A stretch of DNA of 47,936 nucleotides from contig NZ_JAEUPY010000412.1 of NCBI RefSeq assembly GCF_016790065.1, forward strand, positions 1 through 47,936, read 5' to 3'. Position 1 is the stretch's first letter; the number at the start of each line of letters is the position of its first letter. Both the position numbers and the translations under genes were made by a program. Positions 17,408-25,074 of this stretch are shown in pieces. Under the pieces are notes generated by a model. It did no database searches. It saw only the letters and a program-made list of their open reading frames with translations, and was not told the DNA's origin. This DNA is from Steroidobacter sp. Lineage in GTDB: Bacteria > Pseudomonadota > Gammaproteobacteria > Steroidobacterales > Steroidobacteraceae.

Positions 17408-17875
17408 ATGAACGGCAAAGCCGTGGCATCGTTGGTAAGTTTATGTGTGGCACTGACCTGGCTCGGTGTCGGCAGCGCCGATGATGCCGCCGCCGAACGC
17501 ACCACCAAGCAACCTGCGCCTGCGCCCGCACTCACCGCTCGCCAAACCTGTATCAATCAATGCGAGCTTGCCAACGGAACTTGTAACAGCGAAGTGCGCC
17601 AGGCGCGTCAGGAATGCTCACGCAAGGCCGCCAACAGCGGGCGCGATCCGATGACGATGCGCAACGACTACACTTATTTCTGTAGCTACTTCCGTAACCC
17701 AGGTCGCAATGGCCCGGGCAATTTCAGTGCGCGCTTCACTCAGCACTACAACGTCTGCATCGATGTCATGCAACAGAACATCGCATCGATGCGCTACGAC
17801 TGTTATCGCAACGAGCGCGATGCGCAGAATATCTGTCGCACCGAGCTCCGTGAGTGCCAGACCGTCTGTCAGTAA
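17408..17875 (+). CDS. Secreted ten-cysteine protein, predicted disulfide-laddered helical hairpin
   Basis: A 155-residue protein starting at the ATG at 17408. Signal peptide: VASLVSLCVALTWLGVG, cleavage near GSA-DDA. After a Pro/Ala linker the mature part has cysteines at 48, 52, 59, 70, 92, 117, 132, 143, 150 and 154. The intervening spacings are 3, 6, 10, 21, 24, 14, 10, 6, 3: the order is mirrored between the two halves. Offsets of 4, 11 and 22 residues put the cysteines on one helix face. I infer an antiparallel helical hairpin zipped by disulfides. I recognise no family. It is convergent with the thiolase (4 bp between stops). Function unknown; a periplasmic or surface location is likely. 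Confidence 0.75.
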   Translation: MNGKAVASLVSLCVALTWLGVGSADDAAAERTTKQPAPAPALTARQTCINQCELANGTCNSEVRQARQECSRKAANSGRDPMTMRNDYTYFCSYFRNPGRNGPGNFSARFTQHYNVCIDVMQQNIASMRYDCYRNERDAQNICRTELRECQTVCQ

Positions 17876-17879
17876 TTGC

Positions 17880-19082
17880 TCAAACGCGTTCGATCACCAT
17901 CGCGATACCCTGCCCGACGCCGATACACATCGTGCAGAGCGCATAACGACCGCCGGTCTTTTCCAATTGATTGAGCGCGGTGGTCACCAAACGTGCACCG
18001 CTGGCGCCGAGCGGATGACCGATGGCGATCGCGCCACCATTCGGATTCACATGAGCAGCGTCGTCAGGTAACCCGAGCTGACGCGTCACCGCCAAGCCTT
18101 GCGCGGCAAACGCTTCGTTCAGCTCGATCACATCCATCTGACCGATTTCGAGCTTGGCCAGTTGTAACACCTTGCGCGACGCCGGCGCCGGACCGATGCC
18201 CATGATGCGAGGAGCGACGCCCGCCGTTGCGGTAGCAATGACTCGAGCTCGCGGCTTCAAACCATACTTGGCGGCGGCGGCTTCGCTCGCCAACAACACC
18301 GCACAGCTGCCATCGTTGACGCCGGACGCATTGCCCGCAGTCACCGTGCCATCCGGCTTGACCACCCCTTTCAACTTCGCCAGCGCTTCGAGCGAAGTCT
18401 CACGCGGATGTTCGTCGGCCCAGAACCTGATCGGGTCGCCCTTCTTCTGCGGCAATTCCACCGGCACGATTTCCGATTCGAAAAACTTGGCGGCGAACGC
18501 CTTGGCGTAACGCTGCTGGCTGCGCAAAGCGAACGCATCCTGATCGGCGCGTGCGATACCAAACTCGACCGCGACGTTTTCAGCCGTCTCGGGCATGGAG
18601 TCGACGCCGTACTTGGCCTTCATCAACGGATTGATGAAACGCCAGCCGATGGTGGTGTCTTCAATCTTGGCGGTACGTGAGAACGCACTGTCGGCCTTGC
18701 CCATCACAAACGGAGCGCGCGTCATGCTTTCGACGCCGCCGGCAATGATCAGCTCCGCTTCTTCAGAACGAATGGTGCGCGCGGCCAGATTGACTGCGTC
18801 CAACCCCGAGCCGCACAAACGATTGATGGTCGCACCCGGCACCGACTCGGGCACGCCGGCGAGCAACGCCGCCATGCGCGCGACGTTACGATTGTCTTCA
18901 CCCGCCTGATTGGCGCAGCCGTAATAAACATCGTCCACCGCCGCCCAATCCACTTTGGGATTGCGTTGGAGCAGCGCCTTGATGGGAATGGCACCCAGAT
19001 CGTCGCTACGAACATTGGCCAGGGCGCCGCCGTAGCGGCCGATGGGAGTGCGGATGGCATCGCAGATAAACACTTGGCGCAT
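17880..19082 (-). CDS. pcaF: Thiolase, PcaF-like beta-ketoadipyl-CoA/acetyl-CoA acyltransferase
   Basis: The 400-residue length equals PcaF. The nucleophile Cys90 is in NRLCGSGLDAV; the catalytic His is in GGAIAIGHPLGASGARL and the second Cys in CTMCIGVGQG. The segments GCANQAGEDNRNVARM, GGVESMTRAPFVMGKA and EDTTIGWRFINPLMK match PcaF from Pseudomonas as I remember it, much better than PhaA. PcaF cleaves 3-oxoadipyl-CoA into succinyl-CoA and acetyl-CoA at the end of aromatic catabolism (PaaJ is the phenylacetate equivalent). No other pca or paa genes are in the window, so the gene is isolated here. I use the ATG at 19082; extension upstream by nine codons has no homology support. Confidence 0.82.
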   Translation of the reverse strand: MRQVFICDAIRTPIGRYGGALANVRSDDLGAIPIKALLQRNPKVDWAAVDDVYYGCANQAGEDNRNVARMAALLAGVPESVPGATINRLCGSGLDAVNLAARTIRSEEAELIIAGGVESMTRAPFVMGKADSAFSRTAKIEDTTIGWRFINPLMKAKYGVDSMPETAENVAVEFGIARADQDAFALRSQQRYAKAFAAKFFESEIVPVELPQKKGDPIRFWADEHPRETSLEALAKLKGVVKPDGTVTAGNASGVNDGSCAVLLASEAAAAKYGLKPRARVIATATAGVAPRIMGIGPAPASRKVLQLAKLEIGQMDVIELNEAFAAQGLAVTRQLGLPDDAAHVNPNGGAIAIGHPLGASGARLVTTALNQLEKTGGRYALCTMCIGVGQGIAMVIERV

Positions 19083-19156
19083 GACTTCGTCTCGGCAAAC
19101 AAATAGCAAGCTTCATTCTAGCCGCCTTGCTCGGCGGCGCGTTAGCATGCGTTCTT

Positions 19157-20071
19157 ATGCCCGCAAATAATGTCCGAGGAATTCTGTGCATGCTGGCCGC
19201 GGTCGCCGCTTTCGGCGTCCTGGATGTCTGCATGAAGCGCATGGCCGAGACCTATCCCGCCATGCAGGTGACGTTCCTTCGTGGCGCGCTGTCGTTGCCT
19301 TTCATTTTGCTGGCGGTCGGCTGGTCGCGACGCTGGCGAGATTTGCAGCCGAACCGCTGGGGCTTGCATCTACTGCGCGGCATCCTGCAAGTCGCGACGC
19401 TGTACGGTTTCGTCTACGCAGTGAGCAAACTGTCGCTGGCGAACGCGTACACCATCTTCATGTCCGCGCCGTTGCTCATCACTGCGCTGTCGGTGCCGTT
19501 CTTCGGCGAGCGCGTCGGCTGGCATCGCTGGCTCGCCGTGGCGGTCGGCATGACCGGCGTGCTGGTGGTAGTGCGACCGGGCGCCACCGGCATGGAGATG
19601 GGAGGAATGGCGTTGCTCGGCTTCCTAGCGGCCATCGGCTCCGCCTTGGCATACGCGCTGGGCGTGCTGCTGATCCGCGTGCTCCAGCCCACCGAAACCA
19701 GCGCCGCGACCATGTTCTGGGCGCTCTCGCTCACCGCGCTATTCGCCGGCGTGATTTCCAGTACGCAGTGGGTGCCGGTGTTGTGGGATCACTGGCATTG
19801 GCTCGCCGTGATGGGGCTGAGCGGGGCGCTCGGTCAGCATTTCCTGACCGAGGCATTTCGACTCGCGGCACCCTCGGTGGTCGCGCCGCTGGAATACACG
19901 GCGCTCGCCTGGGGCATGTTGTTCGATTGGCTACTGTGGCTGACGGTGCCGAGCTCGCGCATGTTGACCGGCGCCGCCATCATCGTTGCCAGCGGTCTCT
20001 ACGTCATTCACCGCGAGCGACTGCGGTCGAAGATCGACGCGTCACGAACGACCGCAGCCGTGAAGGCTTGA
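19157..20071 (+). CDS. EamA/DMT-superfamily transporter
   Basis: A 304-residue integral membrane protein with about ten membrane helices in two EamA halves. The first half starts RGILCMLAAVAAFGVLDV and the second starts GFLAAIGSALAYALGVL. Such proteins export metabolites or drugs, or take up small solutes; the substrate cannot be told. The ATG at 19157 is used; a TTG ten codons earlier is possible. It is divergent from the thiolase with 74 bp between, and its last 68 bp overlap the end of the convergent EamA gene. Confidence 0.88.
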   Translation: MPANNVRGILCMLAAVAAFGVLDVCMKRMAETYPAMQVTFLRGALSLPFILLAVGWSRRWRDLQPNRWGLHLLRGILQVATLYGFVYAVSKLSLANAYTIFMSAPLLITALSVPFFGERVGWHRWLAVAVGMTGVLVVVRPGATGMEMGGMALLGFLAAIGSALAYALGVLLIRVLQPTETSAATMFWALSLTALFAGVISSTQWVPVLWDHWHWLAVMGLSGALGQHFLTEAFRLAAPSVVAPLEYTALAWGMLFDWLLWLTVPSSRMLTGAAIIVASGLYVIHRERLRSKIDASRTTAAVKA

Positions 20072-20972
20072 GCAGATCCTGGAACAACACCAGCGCCACG
20101 CCGACCAACACTAACGCCGCAGCTGTGATCGCCAGCGGCGTCAAGCGCTCGTTCAACAGCCACGCGCCGAGTATCAACGCAACCACCGGGTTCACCAGCG
20201 CGTAAGTGGCTACCTTCGGCGCAGCCACCTTCGTCAGCAACCATAAATAACAATTGAGCGACAGGATGCTGCCGAACACGATCAGATAAGCGAGCGCCGA
20301 CACCGAGCTCCAGGTCACCGCCGACGGATCCCAGCCACCCCACTCGCGGTCGACCACGGACATGGCCAGCTGAAACAAACCGCCGAACAACATCTGCGCA
20401 CAAGTGAAGCTCAGCACCGTGCCCGGCTGCACCGCTCGCTTCTGGATCAGCGTGCCGAAGCTCCAGCCCACCGTCGACACCAGCAACGCCAGCAAGAACA
20501 ACGGATGCGCGTTACCGGAGAGCGAACGCGTGTGAGTAACGATGGCCACGACACCGATCACTGCGATGGTCGTTCCCAGCAAAGCCTGACGGCTCGGCGC
20601 GCGTTTACTGAAGAACGCCCAATCCAACAACAACACGATGATGGGCACGGCCGTCACGATCAACGCGGCAATTCCTGACGGAATGCCCTGCTGCGACCAA
20701 ACCACCAGACCGTTGCCAAGCCCGGACAACAACACGCCGGCCAACGCCGCCATTTTGATATCGACATTGGCGAGCGGTTTCGGACCGCGCCAACGCAACC
20801 ATACATACATGGCCGAACCCGCCAGCAAGAAACGAATGCCGCCGCTGATGAACGGCGGAATCTCACGGATGACCACCGCGATGGCGAGGTACGTGGTGCC
20901 CCAGACAAAATATAAGGTGGCGAAAGCGGCAAGCATGCCTGCCGACAACCGCGGGGTGCTGGAAGAAGACAT
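20004..20972 (-). CDS. EamA-family exporter (YedA-like)
   Basis: A 322-residue protein with ten predicted helices and two EamA repeats: N-terminal TLYFVWGTTYLAIAVVIREI and RFLLAGSAMYVWLR, and second half VSTVGWSFGTLIQKRA and LVNPVVALILGAWLLNERLT. These match the YedA-type exporters of the DMT superfamily, which often export amino acids or antimicrobials. Its 3' end overlaps the unrelated-strand EamA gene by 68 bp. It is divergent from a MocR regulator with 123 bp between, a common layout in which the regulator controls the exporter. Substrate unknown. Confidence 0.9.
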   Translation of the reverse strand: MSSSSTPRLSAGMLAAFATLYFVWGTTYLAIAVVIREIPPFISGGIRFLLAGSAMYVWLRWRGPKPLANVDIKMAALAGVLLSGLGNGLVVWSQQGIPSGIAALIVTAVPIIVLLLDWAFFSKRAPSRQALLGTTIAVIGVVAIVTHTRSLSGNAHPLFLLALLVSTVGWSFGTLIQKRAVQPGTVLSFTCAQMLFGGLFQLAMSVVDREWGGWDPSAVTWSSVSALAYLIVFGSILSLNCYLWLLTKVAAPKVATYALVNPVVALILGAWLLNERLTPLAITAAALVLVGVALVLFQDLLKPSRLRSFVTRRSSTAVARGE

Positions 20973-21095
20973 GAAAAATCCTATGGCGGCGGTTACGTAC
21001 TTTACCCAACACTAGCCAGCAGTACAGATTCAGGTAGACTGATCAGCGACCAATACAGTTGACACCGTCCCAGAACTTTGTTTCAGAGGTCGTAA

Positions 21096-22535
21096 GTGGC
21101 TGCTGCCGAAGAACCTTTGCTGTACGAACGCGTCGCCCGCATGGTCGAGGCGCAGATTTCGAGCGGCGCTTTGCGTGGTAACGAGCGCATTCCGTCGGTG
21201 CGCTCCATGAGCCGCACCGCCAAGGTCAGCATCTCGACCGTGGTGCAGGCTTATCTGCATCTTGAAAACATCGGTTTGATCGAAGCGCGGCCGCAGTCGG
21301 GTTTTTATGTTCGCCCGCCGGCGCGAGCCGCAGTGCCGCCGCCTCGCCCCAAAGTCAGTCGTTCGCGACGCCCGTCTTCCATCGCAACCGAAACTCTCGA
21401 CACCTGCCGAGAAGCCCTGGCGCGTCCGGACGTTTTGCAACTGAACGGCGCCTTCACCTCGCCGACGCTGTATCCCAATCAACGGCTCAACAATTTGATT
21501 CGCGAAGTGTTGCGCGACCATCCCGCGCACGCCGGCGAATGTTTGCTGCCGCCCGGGCACGAAGAATTGCGGCGCCAGGTCGCCAAGCGCATGACCTTTG
21601 CCGGCGCGCCCGCCGATCCGGCGCACGTCGTCATCACCAGCGGCACGATGGATGCGATCACCTTGTCGCTGCAGGTGTTGTGTAAGGCCGGCGATACCGT
21701 GCTGGTGGAATCGCCCACTTACTTTGGTGTGTTGCAAGTGGTCGAGTATCTGGGCCTGAAAGTCGTGGAAGTACCCAACCATACGAGCACCGGCATCGAT
21801 GTCGACGCCGTTAGAAACATCGCTCGCAGCACGCGGCTCGCCGCGGCGGTGCTGATGCCTAACTTCAACAATCCCACCGGCAGCGTCACGCCCGACGACG
21901 CCAAGCGTGAGATCGTCTCGATTCTGACTGCGGCCGAAGTTCCCATCATCGAAGACGACATCTACGGTGACTTGCACTACGGCAACGTGCGACCGAGCTC
22001 GCTGCGCGCTTACGACGACGCGGGGCTGGTGATCTCCTGCGGCTCGGTGTCTAAAACCATCGCGCTCGGCTATCGCATCGGCTGGGCGGTATCGCCGCAG
22101 TTCTGTACGGATATCGCGCGCGCCAAATTCTTTTCGTCGGTGGCTTGCCCGACCTTGCAACAACTGGTGCTCGCTCGTTACTACGCGAGCGGTGGCTACG
22201 ATCGTTACTTGCGCAGGGTGCGGACCACACTGGCTGCGAACTCGCAAAGCGCGGTCGACGCGATCGTTCGTTACTTTCCGCCCGGCACTCGCGTGTCGCG
22301 GCCGATTGGCGGCATCGTGCTGTGGATCGAATTGCCTGCAGGCGTGGATGGCGCGGAGTTGTTTCGTACCGCGCTGGCCAGTCGCATCGGCATTGCGCCC
22401 GGCCTGGTGTTTTCCGCCAAGGCGGACTATCGCAATTACATCCGCATCAGTTGCGGCATGCTGTGGACGGCCACCATCGAGCGCGCCATCGAGAAGCTCG
22501 GGCGGCTGGTGGCCGGAATGGCCAAAGCCGCCTGA
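21096..22535 (+). CDS. MocR-type transcriptional regulator (GntR HTH + aminotransferase fold)
   Basis: A 479-residue protein. The N-terminal winged HTH is GntR type (ERVARMVEAQISSGAL, then IPSVRSMSRTAKVSISTVV). The C-terminal PLP domain is of aminotransferase class I/II with NPTG (259-262), Asp287-Asp288-Tyr290 and the PLP lysine Lys320 in SVSKTIALGYRIGW. MocR proteins use PLP to sense amino-acid-like ligands rather than to transaminate, though residual activity is known. The GTG at 21096 has AGAGG upstream. The divergent EamA exporter is the likely target. The ligand is unknown. Confidence 0.92.
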   Translation: MAAAEEPLLYERVARMVEAQISSGALRGNERIPSVRSMSRTAKVSISTVVQAYLHLENIGLIEARPQSGFYVRPPARAAVPPPRPKVSRSRRPSSIATETLDTCREALARPDVLQLNGAFTSPTLYPNQRLNNLIREVLRDHPAHAGECLLPPGHEELRRQVAKRMTFAGAPADPAHVVITSGTMDAITLSLQVLCKAGDTVLVESPTYFGVLQVVEYLGLKVVEVPNHTSTGIDVDAVRNIARSTRLAAAVLMPNFNNPTGSVTPDDAKREIVSILTAAEVPIIEDDIYGDLHYGNVRPSSLRAYDDAGLVISCGSVSKTIALGYRIGWAVSPQFCTDIARAKFFSSVACPTLQQLVLARYYASGGYDRYLRRVRTTLAANSQSAVDAIVRYFPPGTRVSRPIGGIVLWIELPAGVDGAELFRTALASRIGIAPGLVFSAKADYRNYIRISCGMLWTATIERAIEKLGRLVAGMAKAA

Positions 22536-22563
22536 GTCGGCGACGGCGCGCATGCCTGACAGC

Positions 22564-22674
22564 TCAGCACGGTTGCTGGCCGCGCGCGCCATCGTTCAGT
22601 CCAACTTTGAGCGCGGCCAACACCACTGCGTCGATGATCAGGACCGCCGCCAACGAAACCAACACAATAGTCAT
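22564..22674 (-). CDS. Very small membrane protein (36 residues)
   Basis: A 36-codon frame with an AGGAGAAG ribosome site just before the ATG at 22674. The protein is almost one hydrophobic helix (MTIVLVSLAAVLIIDAVVLA) followed by a short polar tail that ends in Cys. The strong ribosome site and the hydrophobic bias argue for translation. It lies 30 bp downstream of the 107-residue small gene on the same strand, so the two could be co-transcribed from the promoter facing the LysR gene. Function unknown. Confidence 0.5.
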   Translation of the reverse strand: MTIVLVSLAAVLIIDAVVLAALKVGLNDGARGQQPC

Positions 22675-22704
22675 GACACTTCTCCTATTAAATGACTGAG
22701 GCCG

Positions 22705-23028
22705 TTACAGACTGCGAGTCCGCGCGACCTGACGTTCGACCTGCACCTGCGCCAGCGGCGCAAGCGGGGTCGGCTCTTCGATCTGGGTGATGGTGACTTC
22801 ACCCGCCGGCGGCAATTGCGCCTGGGTGACGTTCCATTCCAGCGCAGCCAACGCGGCCAAATTGATGACCGCCGCTGCTGCCAATGTAAGTACCGTTCTC
22901 ATACTGTTCCCTCCGTTAGGGTTGCTGCGAAAACCAGCGGGCTCACGACGCTGACTGTTGGCCGGGCGTGCCAGCGGCAGCCGGTCGGCCTTCGTCTTGG
23001 CCATCGTGATGAACAGGTACTCATCCAT
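22705..23028 (-). CDS. Small exported/membrane protein with two possible starts
   Basis: The frame is open from an ATG at 23028, preceded by an exceptional AAAGGAGG, to the stop at 22705 (107 residues). A second in-frame ATG at 22902 also has a strong GGAGGG 6 nt upstream and yields a 65-residue protein whose N-terminus is a typical signal or membrane segment (MRTVLTLAAAAVINLAALA). From the first start, the 42 leading residues are basic and hydrophilic (KTKADRLPL, NSQRREPAGF), which would bury that signal. Either two proteins are made or one start dominates. The mature tail is Pro/Gln/Val-rich (PTPLAPLAQVQVERQVA). No family known to me. Confidence 0.6.
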   Translation of the reverse strand: MDEYLFITMAKTKADRLPLARPANSQRREPAGFRSNPNGGNSMRTVLTLAAAAVINLAALAALEWNVTQAQLPPAGEVTITQIEEPTPLAPLAQVQVERQVARTRSL

Positions 23029-23121
23029 GGAAACCTCCTTTGAGATATACGTCTCGGTAATGGAGGCATAGTGTGAACCTGGCCTTTTCCCGCGAATAGC
23101 GATAGTTTGTGCCCCTGATCT

Positions 23122-23136
23122 ATGATTTAAAGTCAT
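23122..23136. promoter_or_regulatory. Candidate LysR (T-N11-A) operator
   Basis: ATGATTTAAAGTCAT is an imperfect dyad with the T-N11-A spacing of LysR-type boxes. It lies 24 bp before the LysR start, in the short divergent region shared with the small gene starting at 23028. A second weak dyad (GAGA-N6-TCTC) overlaps the leader of the small gene. Confidence 0.45.
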
Positions 23137-23160
23137 ACCAATAGCCATCCTTGCGACCCC

Positions 23161-24069
23161 ATGAAGCGCATACCGGTAGGGCCCTTGCGGGCCTTCGATG
23201 TCGCCGCTCGGAACCTGAACCTGAGCGCCGCGGCCGAAGAAATGAACGTGACCCACGCGGCCGTGAGCCGGCAGGTGAAGCAGCTGGAAGAGCGGCTGGG
23301 AGTGAAGCTGTTCGAGCGGCTGCCCCGGGGGCTGCGGCTAACGGCTCAAGGCGCCCTCTTGGCGGAAGGCACGCGCGCGGCCTTCGATCGGTTGGCGTCT
23401 GCTTTGGAAGATGTATCGACGCCGACCGTGCGGCGGAAGCTGACCATTTCTACTTTCTCTTCATTCAACGCGCGCTGGCTGATGCCCCGCTTACGCTCCT
23501 TCTCTATGTTGTTCCCAGAAGTGGATCTTCAAGTGAATACGAGCGCCCAATTGGTCGATTTCGCGCGGGAGGATGTGGATATCGGCATTCGTTTCGGCAC
23601 CGGCAATTATCCGGGCCTGCATGTCATGCCATTGTTCAGGCCGCGCGAGATCGTGGTGTGTTCGCCCAGCTTGCTAAAGGGCGGCCCGCCGCTGAAAACC
23701 ATTAACGACCTGCGGCATTTCACCTTGCTTCATGACGACTCGCATCGTTCCTGGATACGTTGGCTGGAAGCCGTCGGCGCCAAAGACATCAACGCGCGCC
23801 GAGGCATCGTGTGCGGCGACCGAAACTCGATGCTGCAAGCCGCGCTGACCGGCCAAGGCGTCGCTATCGCCTCGGAAGTATTCGCCGCGAGCGAACTGGC
23901 GGCCGGACGACTGGTGAAGGTGTTCGAGAACGAAGTGACGTCGGAGTACTCGATCTACGCCGTGTGCTTGCCACGACGACTCACCGACCCGATGGTGTCC
24001 GGCGTGATGGCCTGGCTGGAACAGGAATCCAAGAGCTCGCACGACGTGCATCCGCCACCGGCGGAGTGA
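23161..24069 (+). CDS. LysR-family regulator, GcvA-like
   Basis: A 302-residue protein. The N-terminal winged HTH is canonical (PLRAFDVAARNLNLSAAA, then MNVTHAAVSRQVKQLEERLG). The effector domain follows from about residue 92 (KLTISTFSSFNARWLMPRL), as in GcvA-type regulators of E. coli. The ATG at 23161 has no ribosome site and the HTH begins directly after it, so a short leader is likely. It is divergent from the small gene at 22705-23028, with a T-N11-A box between. Co-inducer unknown; the glycine-cleavage role of true GcvA should not be assumed. Confidence 0.9.
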   Translation: MKRIPVGPLRAFDVAARNLNLSAAAEEMNVTHAAVSRQVKQLEERLGVKLFERLPRGLRLTAQGALLAEGTRAAFDRLASALEDVSTPTVRRKLTISTFSSFNARWLMPRLRSFSMLFPEVDLQVNTSAQLVDFAREDVDIGIRFGTGNYPGLHVMPLFRPREIVVCSPSLLKGGPPLKTINDLRHFTLLHDDSHRSWIRWLEAVGAKDINARRGIVCGDRNSMLQAALTGQGVAIASEVFAASELAAGRLVKVFENEVTSEYSIYAVCLPRRLTDPMVSGVMAWLEQESKSSHDVHPPPAE

Positions 24070-24075
24070 GTTCGC

Positions 24076-24456
24076 TCAGTGTTTCTTGCCGAACAAAGCC
24101 TCGAGCTCGGCCCGGGCTTTCTCCGCCGCCGTGGGCTCGGCAGGCGTGCCGGCTTGTTTGGCGCCGCCGCCGAACAAGGCATCCAGGTCCGATTTCGCCT
24201 TGCTTGCCGCGTCGGTGCCGACGGCTGAGTACGCGTCTTCGCGAGGCTTGAAGTAGTCGCAGAAGTTTGCCCGCTCTTTGTCTTTGACTTCCTCGGCAAC
24301 GGTCTCACGGCAATGCTTGGCGACCGCGACGCTGTACCACTCACACAGCTTGCAGACGTGCAGCTCGGAGTGGCATTGGCGGCATTCGTCCAAACGGCGC
24401 AGCGGCAGACTCAGGTCTGCCAGCGAGTTGCCGCATTTCCAGCACACCAACGTCAC
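24076..24456 (-). CDS. Multi-CxxC zinc-ribbon protein
   Basis: A 126-residue protein starting at a GTG (24456) with GAGGTGAG upstream. The N-terminal ~65 residues hold CWKC, CRQC, CKLC and two more cysteines (KHCRE, NFCDYF), enough for two structural zinc sites. The rest is a helical, Ala/Glu/Lys-rich tail in which DLDALFGGG and ELEALFGKK form an internal repeat with the same DLxALFG-type core. It follows the VOC gene by 8 bp, so they form an operon, and it is convergent with LysR (6 bp between stops). Function unknown. Confidence 0.8.
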   Translation of the reverse strand: MTLVCWKCGNSLADLSLPLRRLDECRQCHSELHVCKLCEWYSVAVAKHCRETVAEEVKDKERANFCDYFKPREDAYSAVGTDAASKAKSDLDALFGGGAKQAGTPAEPTAAEKARAELEALFGKKH

Positions 24457-24464
24457 ATCTCACC

Positions 24465-24896
24465 TCAGCGATGCTTCGGATCGGCCGGAGTGGCGATTTC
24501 GTCGTAACCGCGCCCGATGAATTCGATCAAACAGATGCCGTGGCCGAACGGATCGGCCAGCATGGCGATCTTGCCCCAGTTGTTGGTCTTCACCTGCGTC
24601 TCCAGGCGCGCTCCGGCATTGCGTGCGCGATCCACCGCGCCTTCGATTTCTTCGACCACGAAATCCAGATGCACCGGCGTCCAATGCCGAGCGTAAGAAC
24701 GCAAATGCCGACTGGTGGCCGAGGCCGTGGTGCCGTTGGGCTTCACCAGCAAATAAATGGGCGCACTGCCGCCCAACAGCTCGATGGCATCGGCGCCGAA
24801 GCGACGGCCGACGTGCAGATTGAACGCCTTGCAATAAAAATCGGTGGCCTTGGCCAGATCGTCAACGTCGATATTGACGAGCATTTTGACGGTCAT
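24465..24896 (-). CDS. VOC-superfamily protein (glyoxalase/bleomycin-resistance fold)
   Basis: A 143-residue protein with two beta-alpha-beta-beta-beta units: N-terminal VKMLVNIDVDDLAKATDFYCKAF and second unit HLDFVVEEIEGAVDRA, ending in ADPFGHGICLIEF. Candidate metal ligands are His/Glu in these units (HLDF and LIEF), but the first-unit ligand is not clear, so a catalytic metal site is uncertain. Members include lyases, dioxygenases and resistance proteins. It leads the two-gene unit with the zinc-ribbon gene. Substrate unknown. Confidence 0.88.
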   Translation of the reverse strand: MTVKMLVNIDVDDLAKATDFYCKAFNLHVGRRFGADAIELLGGSAPIYLLVKPNGTTASATSRHLRSYARHWTPVHLDFVVEEIEGAVDRARNAGARLETQVKTNNWGKIAMLADPFGHGICLIEFIGRGYDEIATPADPKHR

Positions 24897-25074
24897 CGAG
24901 AACCCTCGGTCAGCGGCGCGAAGCGCGCAGAGTAAAAGCGGAAGATTAACGCGTCGGGGTGCCGAACACAGTAGTCGCCGGCGGACGACTCAGCTTGGTT
25001 GACCCCGGCGCGTGATAACACTCATGCCTTGTGGCCCGCAGATGCGCCTCCATAAAGCGTGTCAGGATACTGCC

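Noticed and set aside
21030..22592. 520-codon open frame antisense to the MocR gene
   Set aside because: It is His/Arg/Gln-rich with no domain, and the opposite strand is a textbook MocR protein; a typical GC-rich shadow frame.
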